A stretch of DNA of 64,000 nt, from the NCBI RefSeq assembly GCF_036711975.1, contig NC_091966.1, positions 35,099,501 through 35,163,500 on the forward strand, given 5' to 3'. This document shows, one piece after another, positions 33,701 through 45,700 of the stretch (the stretch's first letter is position 1; every line of letters starts with the position of its first letter). The stretch comes from Onthophagus taurus. Lineage: Eukaryota > Arthropoda > Insecta > Coleoptera > Scarabaeidae. Below the pieces are notes generated by a model. That model was given only the letters and a program-made list of their open reading frames with translations. It was not told where the DNA came from and searched no databases. The position numbers and the translations under genes are program-made.

Positions 33701-36700
33701 CGGGAACACTCCGAGATTATCTATAAACTATGAAACAGAGCAACTTGGGGAATAACCCGAGTATTTAAATCTATTGATGTATTAAATAGATAATATTAGT
33801 GGTCCGTTATATTGAGGTTTTATTGTAATTTGATTTCACAATGTGAAATCATCATTTAAATCTGTTCACCTAATTCTCACCACGTAAAAATGACTACATC
33901 GTCACGTAAAACAACTTTTCCAAAACGTGACGACGTTACTAAATTGATTTGAATGATTAATATTGTAAGTAGTAACATTGACCTCATCGTTAAAACCCTT
34001 GAATAATAATTTTAAAAAAACCTTGATTAAATGTAACGCATAACTTACCTCTCTTTCCAAGTGTTCCTTTTCGGATTTGATCTTCGTCATGTGCTGAAAG
34101 ACTTCCTGCCGGGCCCTTTCCAGTTTCCGCCTGGTGAACTCCGATTCTCTGGCTTGTTCTTTCAGCTGTAACATACACACCGCGAAAAAGTGAGAGAAGA
34201 AGTAGTTGAGGTTCAATGACGTTTGTGTGCGGTCGATTTAATTTTTTTTTGTATTTGTTGGAATAGAAGCCGGCAACAGATCGAAGTTTCAGATTACAAG
34301 CACGGATAAAACACTTACCAGTCTTAGGGCTTCGTCTCGCTCCTTTTCTATTTGAGATTTTTGTTGTAGGTACATTTCCACTTCCGCTTTTAACTGAAAC
34401 AACAAAAATTTTTTTTTTTAATATAAAAAGAAATTGTACATGAACCTGCTTATAATTATAATTTTTGCAATACCAGGTTGATTATAATAGAATGGAAAGA
34501 AAAAAATACTCCCAGACGCGGTTTCAAGGTCTTGCATTGTCCTTAATCCGTCTGCTAACCGTGTAAGTATGAAAAGTACGACTAAGTAACATAGAAAATG
34601 GTCGGGTTCAGCTAATGGACAACAACAACATTGCTTTTAACGTCCAATTATGCAGGGCGAGTCATCGAGTTTAATGACCGGTGTGGTTACTGATACGCGA
34701 CTGGGCAGGATATAACAGGATGCAACAAGATGCAATTGAACAATTAAAAAAAAGTTCTTTGTTGAATTGTTTATGTCGCCGATAGGTAAAGATAACAAAA
34801 TTCGTTTAATTCTTAATTGTTGTTATAATGTTTGGTTGCTGCACGTGTTTTAGAAAGTTAAATTTTCTGATTGAGTATTTGATTGGACTTTATAGTTATT
34901 GTCGATAACAAATCAGGTTTCTTTTTTGTAACTGTGTTGTTGTATCGATCGTTACGCATGAAGTTTTGCCTTTAGGATACGTTTTCGTTTCAATCGGTTA
35001 GTTAGCTTAATTAAAGCCAGATTTAAATAGATGATACCACATTATAGTGAGTGAATGTAGTTACAATAAGTAAAAAAAATGTAAAATTAATTAATTAATT
35101 AGATTAAAATTTCTGAATCATTTCTAATCACAACACATAAGTAAAATTTATCAATACTAAATTTGAAAAAAATATGTGTCAAATACTAATTGGGCCATCA
35201 AGACTATTTAAAAACCATTTTGTAGTAAATTTAATCTAATCTCCACATACCAAGAACAATTCGTTCGTGCTATAAAACCCTGTGGTGTGATTTTTTAATT
35301 TATCTCTGTGGTTCTTGAGGTTGAGTTGATAAAAATGCAATTAAATATGAATTGAGATATAATCATGAGAATATACATATACAATACTTTATATACTTTG
35401 TGTATGCGAGAGAATTTTTTGAAAAGAATATCTTTGTTTGAATCTTTTGAAACCAACCATAACTTATTACATTTTTCATAAAGCTTCAAAACCTTATTGC
35501 ATTGATCAATTGAATTCCGCTTTTCCATATTTGTATTGCAACATCTCTGATATATGGAATTGAGTTCATACTCGTAAAACATCTAATTGCATTCTTTTTA
35601 ATGGCGCCTTTAATTTTTCTTATTGTTATTTTTGGTACAAATTTAGCAACATTGACTATTCTTGTTAACGATCTAAACCTTTCTGCTTTAAAACTTCATC
35701 ACACTTAATCAAACAACAGCTCTATTTTGACTCTCTATTATCAAAACCGTATAAATACAGTGCGATGTAAAGCAAGAGATAGGTATATTCGCAAAACTGT
35801 TGACGTTATGCTTATTATATTATTCTTTGGTCTATTAATAGTTTGCAGCAAAAATTTCTAATCTGATAAGTTAATTAAAAATAGTGTTCTATTTAAACCT
35901 TTCGAACTTCCTGCAACTAAATATAGCAAAAAGAGCAGTTCAATTTTTGTACAATGAAATATTAACAATGGAGGAGCTAGATGCATTGTGGGGAGATGCC
36001 CATTTTGACGATTTATAAAATCAGTCAGCTCGATATAGAATAAAGATTTGAGCTCCCGCACATGTAAAGACGTCGTATCTATACAACATGCAAGTTTATA
36101 CAAAAAAAACACCTTATAAAACTCCTATATAAAATACATCGAAGAGTGACAACAGATAATATCTTTATGTCCGTCTCTTTTACAGTTTTTACTTATTAAT
36201 TTATAGTTAAACAATGTTTATCCATAACATTGTTTCCTAACATTTATATTTAATAAATTATAATAATAACAATTTAGAGATTTGTACTTTTTATGGCATA
36301 TAACTAAAAATGTAAATTAATCAGAAAGTAATCATTTATGGATTATGGTTTTATGATTAATAATAATCAATTTTCATTAATATAATTCCCGCCCAACATA
36401 TTTAATTTCCGAGTTATACATCATTTTGTGGGTAAATGCGTCAAATTTGAAATGTTTAAGAATTTAAACCTGCTTGGGTTGGTAATAATCATTTTGGGTT
36501 ATAATAACTTCCGGGTTGCGTTCTGCTGATTCATTATAAACAATTTTCCTCTATAACATTTTCTCCTAATATTTTTACTTTTCGAGTTATAATATTAAAT
36601 TTGAACCTAAAACGTCAATTTAGAAAATTTTGGATTTTAAGATTTATATCTAAAAATGCCAAATAATTGATACGTAATCATTTATGGATTATGATTTTAT

Positions 36701-39700
36701 GATTAATCATGACCAATTTTCATTAATATCATACTCGCGCAACATTTTTACTTTCTGAGTTATAAATTATTATATAGTAGGTAAATGCGTCAAATTTGAA
36801 ATGTTTAAGCATTTAAATTCGCTTAGGTTGGTAATAATCATGTTGCGTTATAATTACTTCCAGATTGCGTTTTGCTGATTCATTTAAACAATTTTCATCT
36901 ACAACATTTTCTCCTTATATTATTACTTTTCAAGTTATGTATAATATAATTTGATCCTAAAACGTTAATTTCGAGATTTTTGGATTTTATGGTTTATATC
37001 TAAAAACGCGAAATAATCAGTAAGTAATCATTTATGGATTATGTTTTTATGATTCATCATGATCAATTTTTATTAATATCATTCTCGCCCAACATAATTA
37101 ATTTCTGAGTTATAAATCATTTTGTAGGTAAATGTGTCAAATTTGAAATGTTTGGGAATTTAAATCCATTTAGGTTGGTAATAATCATGTTGGGTTATAA
37201 TCACTTCCAGATTACGTTTTGCTGATTCATTACAAAGAATTGTCATTTACAACATTTTCTCCATATATTTATACTTTTCGAGTTATAATATTAAATTTGA
37301 TTATAAAACGTATATTTAGAGACTTTTGGATTTTATGGTTTATATCTAAAAACGTGAAATAATTAGTAAGTAATCATTTATGGATTATGTTTTTATGATT
37401 AATCATGACCAATTTTTATTAATATCATACTCGCCCAACATAATTAATTTCTGAGTTATAAATCATTTTGTAGGTAAATGCGTCAAATTTGAAATGTTTA
37501 GGACTTTAAACCCGCTTGGGTTGGTAACAATCATGTTGGGTTACAATCACTTCCGGATTGCGTTTTGCTGATTCGTTATAAACAACTTTCATCTACAACA
37601 TTTTCTCCTAATATTTTTACTTTATGATTTATGAGTTATAATATTAAATTTTACCCTAAAACATCAATTTAGAGATTTTCGAATTTTATGGTTTATATCT
37701 AAAAACACATAATAATTAGTAAGGAATCATTTATGGACTATGTTTTTATGATTAATCATGACCAATTTTCATTGATATCATACACGCCCAATATATTTAA
37801 TTTCTGAGTTATAAATCATTTTGTAGGTAAATGCGTCAAATTTGAAATGTTTGGGAATTTAAATTCACTTAGGTTGGTAATAATCATGTTGGGTTATAAT
37901 CACTTCCGGATTACGTTTTGCTTGGTTTTGCTGATTCATTATAAACAATTGTCATTTACAACATTTTCTCCATATATTTATACTTTTCGAGTTATAATAT
38001 TAAATTTGATCATAAAACGTCAATTTAGAGACTTGGATTTTATGATTTATATCTCAAAATGTGAAACGATTAGTAATCATTTATGGATTATGTTTTTATG
38101 ATTAATCACGACCAATTTTCATTAATATCATTCTCGTCCAACATATTTAATTTCTGAGTTATAAATCATTGTATAGGCAAATGCGTCAAATTTGAACTCT
38201 TTAAGAATTTAAACCCGTTTGGGTTGGTAACAATCACGTTGGGTTATAATAATCACTCCCGTATTGCGTTTCGCTGATTCATTATAAACAATTTTCATCT
38301 ACAACATTTTCTCCTAATATCTTTACTTTTTGAGTTATAGTATTAAATTTTACCCTAAAACGTCAATTTAGAGATGTTTGGATTTCATGGTTTATATCTA
38401 AAAATGCGAAATAATTAGAAAGTAATCATTTATGGATTATATTTTTATGATTAATCATGACCAATTTTCATTAATATCATAGTCGTCCAACATTTTTAAT
38501 TTCTGAGATATACATCATTTTATAGGTAAAGGTCTCAAATAGGAAACGTTTACGAATTTAAACCCGCTTAAGTTGGTAACAATCATGGTGGGTTATAATC
38601 ACTTCCGGATTGCGTTTTACTGATTCTTTATAAAGAATTTTCATCTAAAACATTTTCGTGTAATATTTTTACTTTTCTAGTTATAATATTAAATTTGATC
38701 CTAAAGTTTGGAAATTTTTTGAATTTTATGGTTTATATCTAAAAATGCTAAATATTTCGTAATCACTTTTTTCGTGATTTATTATTAACAATTTTTATAA
38801 ATATAGAACAAGAATTTTTCGTAATTTTCTTGTTATTCATATAGAAACTGAATATTTATGAATTGTTCTTAATTAGAACTTATTAATTGAAGGTTATTTT
38901 AAAATTTTAAAAGGATATTTCCTCACACTGTCTGTAACACAACTATTTTTTTTATTATTTTACTATTAAAAATGAAATCAAGTCTTTTTTTTTTAATTAC
39001 AACATCACAATGAGTCAATTAAAAACAAATCAAACGTAAGTTTTCAATTAAAACGATGATTTAAAGAATAAAAAAAGAACCTTTTTGAATTAAAAAATAT
39101 GACGTAAGATTTAAAAATAAAAATAAATATTAATGTATTCTTTCCAACATAGTTAATGAAAAGAATTAAAATGAGAAAATTCTTGAGTAATAGACTCAAG
39201 TAGTAACAATAAAAAAAAAGAAGCTCTTAAAAAGTCAATTAGACCCCGATGGATAGCTCGTTATCACAAATTACAATTAATTTTACAGTCCGTGAGGCAC
39301 GTAGCATCAGGTCCACAGCAATTTAACATTACTTTTTTGCCCAAAGCAATTAACAACGCAGTTTTTAAAATTGGTTTGCGTGCAACGATGCAGCCGGAGA
39401 TTTAATATTTATGCAAATTATCCAACGGAATTTAACTTTATTATCCAACAAAAAAATCTTAACATAAACATTTTCTATTTCCTTTTATAAAACAACCGGA
39501 AGTACTCTTAAAAAACCTATTTTTTCTTATTCCATATACGTAAAGCTATTATTAATTCTAGAGCATCTTCTAAGAATAATCCCGTTATTACTTATATGGA
39601 TATCGTTGTTGTTTCGAATCTGCTTAAATTGTTAGTTGTAATTCGAGTAAATTATATTTTAAGAATCGTAGACCGGGTCACGTTCTCGCACCTTTTACAA

Positions 39701-42700
39701 GAAGGAATCTCCGCCAAGAATACAAGGCAGATACAAGAGAGAGAAAGAGATAAAACGTTTTGAAGCGCGCGATTATTGCGGTTTCTAAACTCCCATTGCG
39801 GAGAATCCAAGAAAGAAAAGCAATAAGAATCGTCTCGGCACGGAGAGAAAGTCGTGCTTGCGCGGAAGAAGCTTGTAAAAAAAGGACACCGCGGGGGCAC
39901 TTTTTGTTTAATGATTATTTCAAAATGAACAATTATGTATGTTTATTTACATAAAATTAAAAATAAAAATTTTCAATTAACTGTTATTTCAACATCACTT
40001 TCTTAAAACAATATCTTTTTAACTTTTCTCTTTAAAAACTTAATTAACTTTTTATTTATATTATAGTAAGATATATACAATAAAATGTATACATTTAGGG
40101 GAATCCCGGGAATCAGTACGTATGTATTTCACAACAGTAAAGCTATTTGGTTCATGCACGTGTAGTACGAATCATTTTATTAACAAAACTTATTGTGCGT
40201 TTATTTTTTCAACATTTATAGTTTGTATGGTATCTTTGTAGTTTGCCTAAATATTTTAAGGTTCTATAATGGCAAAGGATTTGAAGAAAAATCAAATGAA
40301 AAGAACAGTTATTTTTATTAGAAACTAAAATTCAAATGTTAGACCTCGTAATACAGAAAGAGTAACGGATGTTGGTAAATTTTACTCCATGAATGAAGCC
40401 ACAATAAGAAAAAATGAAGATTCCATCAGAAATGATAGGCACAATAATAGTAATTGGCGTCAATATTACGAGTATCTGGAACCTCCAACAAGAAGTTATA
40501 GCTCAAACAACGAAAGGAGCATTGGTATCAGGTTACCTGAGGGACATAGTATGGCAAAACAAGTATATGTCTCTAGAAAGCAAGGTCGGCATATACAAGA
40601 GTTATGACATACGTGACAAAGACAAGAGCAGAAAATTCTACCACAGAAAAAATCTCAAAACAGCGGAGCTGAAGATCACTAACAGAATATGCCATAAAAG
40701 AAATGACCAAGACATTGTAAGATGGACCTGCATAAGAAAACGGGAATGGAGAGAGCACGTTGAGAGTGTGGAAGCCTCAAGACTACCAAGGATAGTCAAA
40801 GATGGACTCCCAAAAGCAAACAGACAAGAAAGAAATTGGGAAAGCATCATGTATTGGTTAAAAATATATGAGAAGAGGAATAAATGAAATAATGCAAGGA
40901 GTGATACCAATAGTAAGGCCAGAGAAAAGATGGGAGGAGACGATTGATATTGATGCAAAAGACATGCTAGTATGCAGAAATTAGAAGAGAGAAACAAAAG
41001 TATAGAAGCTAAAATTGAAGGAAGCTAAGGTTCGACTGCGAATTGTAGTGCTATGACACAACTCATAAATCAGCTAGTGGTCATAAAGTAGCGAAAAGTC
41101 GTTGATTATTATATGATGAAACCATTGGTAATTAACAAATCAAAATCACCACGCTCATTCAAAGGAATAAACATCAAAAACCTTCCCGTCTAACTAATAA
41201 AAAAGCATGGCTTACTGCCATAGCATTCAATGAATGGTTCTATAACTTCTTTGTTCTTGATGTCAAAAATTATTTAACTAATAAGGGATTGACGTTTAAG
41301 GCTCTTCTATTAATTGATAATGCTTGGAGTCATTGTCCATATTTAGAACACGAAATGTAAAGCTTGTATTTTTACCGAAGAATACAACTTTCTTATTACA
41401 GCAAACTTTCAGGTTTATCTTAGAACAAATGGAGAATGATGAATCTCTTACTCTGATGGATGCTTGGAAGAAATTTACAATTTTAGATTGAATTAAGCAT
41501 GTTGGACTGTCATACGTATTCAGATCAAACAATCAACTAAAAGTAAAAATGATGAATCACCAATAGAGCATGAATATTCGCAGATCACTGAGTTGGCCCA
41601 TACCATAGGAGGAAAAGATTTTGGCAGATATTAAAGAAATAATAGCTGATGAAGAACTGAATGAAGATGATTTAATTAAGATGATTCATGAAACAAAAAC
41701 ATATGATTCAGATGAAGAGCAATCTGAATCAGTTGCTTTCCCAGCAAGAATCAGAAGCGTAGGATTTGAATTGGGAAGAAAATTGGAGAACCATTTCATA
41801 CAACATGACACAAATGTTGACCGAGCTCTGCGATTCCAGCGAGACCGTAGGTAATGCTTAAATCAATATAAAGAAGTCTATAAAGATTTAGCAAAAACAC
41901 CTACGCAATTGTTAATTACTGATTTCATGATAAAATCTTGTCAACCCGAGATCTTCCCTAATTCGTCAACCATTGAGCTAGAATTTCATCAAGAAAGCTC
42001 AAGTGATGAGAGTGACATCATACCTATCAGAAAGAAAAGATTGATAGTTAGAAAGTCATGATAGTGATTAAAGTTATAATTAATTTTTAAGTCTTTTTGT
42101 TTTTTAATTTTTTGTTCCTGATGTAAAATAAATTAAATATGTGATATACATATATTACTTTCATATGTTTGTTGTTTTACGAACTAAGCACAATTTTGAG
42201 TTTTCCAAAATGTCTTACTTTTGTTGTATTTAAATAAATGACTGAATCATGCACATTTTGGGGATTGGGGAGGAAAATCCAAGATTTCAATTTACACGGT
42301 TTTGTGCAGAACCTATCTTACGTGTAAATCGGGGGACAAGTGTAATAGTAGAACTAACACTAGATCTAGAACTGGAAACATTCGGGTTTAGCTGTATGTC
42401 TCTTAAGACGGCTAAACCCGAATGTTTCCAGTTCTTGGACTAGGAATGCTAGTGTTAGTTCTAGTTTTATTTGTTGTTTAGTGCTACATTGTTGTATGTT
42501 TTTATTGAACTAAAACTAGAACTAACACTAGACTTAGAGCTAAAAACATTCGAGTTTAGCCGTCTTAAGAGACGTTCGGCTAAACCCGAATGTTTCTAGT
42601 TCCAGGTCTAGTGTTAGTTCTAATGCTAGTGTTAGCTCTAGTTTTGGTTGTTATTCAGTGCTAGATTGTTGTATATTTTTCATGGAACTAACACTAGACT

Positions 42701-45700
42701 TAGAACTAGAAACATTCGGGTTTAGCCGTTTTAAGAGACGCTCGGCTAAACCCGAATGTTTCTAGTTCTAGATCTAGTGTTAGTTCTAATACTACTGTTA
42801 ATGTTAGTAATAACTTCATAATTTAATATTTTCTTAATCTTTCTTAACACAAAAAAATGCATCAATTTATAAATTAATTTTCTTTAATTATAATTATTTT
42901 TACTTTCTACAATTATAACTTTAAAAGGTTTTTATAAAAAAAAAATTATAATCGAGTTTGTTTCAGGAGATGAAAGTGAACCCAGAAATAGCGAGAGATG
43001 AATCAGCTTTGGGTTTGCTTTCCGAAATGACGTCGACCACGAGAGTTTTAAGTCTCGTGAAAACATGTGTTCCGGTAAATTAATAACGAAAAAAAAAAAA
43101 TTTTTAAGAGATTTTTGTCTCTTCCCGGAGATAGAAAGCGAGCTTTGGGATATCGGTTCGCTCTATTTATTCGTACCCAGTTTCAGATTTATCGATATAA
43201 AATTAATAACTGTAAAATCAAACATTGTTATTAAAACTAAAATCACTCCTATTAAAATTAAACGTTAGCTTATTTATCAATCGGATCTTTAATTAATAAA
43301 TTTCTATGTAGAAATTGTGGTTGCTGACATATTACAGCAAAATACAAATAAGATTATTAATAACGGTATATTAATTTTTTTATAAAGTTACCTGACCAGA
43401 AACTGAAATAGGATAGCGTGATATATAAATCAACCGCTTGCGTTCCTTTCAATTAAAAGAAAAAAGTTGTGCTTATTGTTAGTTACGTAATAAAAAAGAA
43501 ATAACTTCAAATTATTTTTTTTCCAACCTTAGTTTACTTTTATTTGAAATTTAGAACGTTTCGGCCTTCACAATGACGCCAACCTGTAGCTGTAACAGAA
43601 AATTATACCACGACGACGTCAAGTTCAAGGAGGGCTGACGTAAATCGGCTTGTTGCCATTTTATTAAACCGACCAAGCAGGTGCTTACAGGTCTCGTTCA
43701 GTCTACAATCCACTGAGATAATAGTTAACATCCGCCAATGACTAAGTATAGACTTAATTTACTTTTAAAAATATCGTCACGATAGAATCGCATAAAATCA
43801 AGGTAGTCAAGGTTATTTTTAACGCAAACAGAAAGTTCTCGAATCTTGATTTTATATAGAGTGGATGCTTTTAGCTTTCGTTTAACGTTAAAATCTATTT
43901 TTAATTTTCAAAAATAAGCTTTGTGCACCATTTGGTATTTGCGCTGTATTTATCAAATTGACTTCCTTTATTGTTTTGAAAATTTTGAATAAATAATGGT
44001 AATTATGGTCTTTGGAAATATAATTTTGGCTTTGATTTTATGCTCTCAGATTCATGATTCCTAAACATATTATGATTTTTAATTATTATCAAACTAATTA
44101 AGACACAGGCCAAAAACTTTTTTTGTTTATTAAAACACGACTTCTTAAATTATGTTTATTCGAGCAGTTTTTTCCCGATATTGACTCCTAACACAATGAG
44201 GTGTTTGTAAAGAAAAAAAGTACTCACTTGTATATTAGAGCTACAACAAGAATTTGTTGCATTTTTTGAACAGATGAAACAACTTCATTTTTATAACCTT
44301 CTTTTGTGAATCTTAGACTTTCAAGTTACAATATTTCGATGATATATTTTAGCAGCTTAATAATTTGAATCTTAGCATGCAAGGCAGGGAAGAAAATACA
44401 TGAAAATATTCATCTATCTATAACCAGCGTCCATGCTTGAGTCTGAACCAAAAAAGCCCAACTTTCTCCATCAATTTTTACAATTTGACTGGTGGTTTAT
44501 GGAGGCTAAGAAATCTTATTGCTTTCTTGTTGTTTAAGTTGTAACCAACATCAAAGATACAAAAATGAAGATTGTTACTATGGTTACTCAGGTCTTTGGA
44601 GCCTGGAACAAGCAAATCTAAACGCTTCTTTATCCTTTCTTTAACAATTTTCTAAATTCTGTAGTACATATTTTATGGGGCGCCCAAGCTTTATTTTAAT
44701 CACAAAATTTAATTACCTTGTAACTGATCACAAGTACATTTGCTTTACAACGTTCTGTTAATGTTTTTAATTACTAACTTGCCACAAATATAACAAAAAC
44801 TGTAAGGAATGTTTTTATAACCGCGACTAACCATTGTTTGATATCTCTTTATGATTTACTAACTGACGACCTGAGAGTTGAACGGACTGAATCGATATAG
44901 AAAATTTTTAAGAAATATGTGGTAAACCTGACTTACTCTATTCCTTTTTACCGCTGTTTATATTAAGAAAAATCAACCGCGAATGAAACACTTAAACATG
45001 TGCCGCACACGTATTTAAAAGTCTAAGACTGATGTAGTAAAATGTTAAAAGTGAAAGCACTGATTTTGCAATTTTTTAAAGCAAATTCATTAAAAAAAAA
45101 TGTTCATTGTTGGCTTGTGTAATTAAGTGTCGCCCACGACTTTAAATTGTATCCATAGGATAACAATAATAATCAAGTTTAAAGAATTTTAAATAATTCG
45201 TTTCAATTTTTCTAGAAGCTCGATAAACATCATCTAAAATCTTTATTTAGTGTAGTCACTATGTCCTAAGTTTAGACTGCTAATCGAACAACAGAGAGTA
45301 TTTTACATAAAATGCATATAATGATGTTTCTAAAACTTTTTCCAAGATTGCTGTTAGTTTGGAAGTAGTGCTATAGCTCTCAGACTCCGAAGATGCTTCA
45401 AACTTTGTTTCTTTTCGAGCGAATTTACTTACTCAATTTTCCATGTTGCAGGAAATACCGATTTTTCCATATAAATGTTTGATATCATTTTGTACGTCAC
45501 AAATAAGAAATACAAAGCAGTTTTAAAAACTTAAAACTTACATATAATATTACATATAATATCAGTTCAGAAAAGTATGAAATTGAGATTTTGAGATTTC
45601 AGGCTCAAAATTACACGCTTTTCCCGATTTACTAAGTAAAAATTCATATCTAATCTGCATTCTCTAATTTTTTATCATTTTTTGCTGTATCAACAACGCA

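Larger units (their letters stand above)
30973..33825. mobile_element. pogo/Tigger-type element ends enclosing nested insertions
   Basis: The left end cagtaaaatctcgatataac, then gga, is inverted at the right end (tccgttatattgaggtttta, then ttg). TA flanks both (30971-30972 and 33826-33827). The TIR sequence is the usual pogo/Tigger type. No convincing transposase remains inside. The interior holds an IS630-like derivative, gccgaggcag repeats (31240-31460) and two hairpins. Confidence 0.75.

Noticed and set aside
36205..38770. CRISPR-like array, because of regular repeats
   Set aside because: The 350-bp units are homologous over their full length with no unique spacers, and the DNA is animal nuclear.
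39652..39954. Coding gene at the GC-richer patch
   Set aside because: Both strands are open by composition, but neither frame shows a domain, splice partner or recognisable homology.
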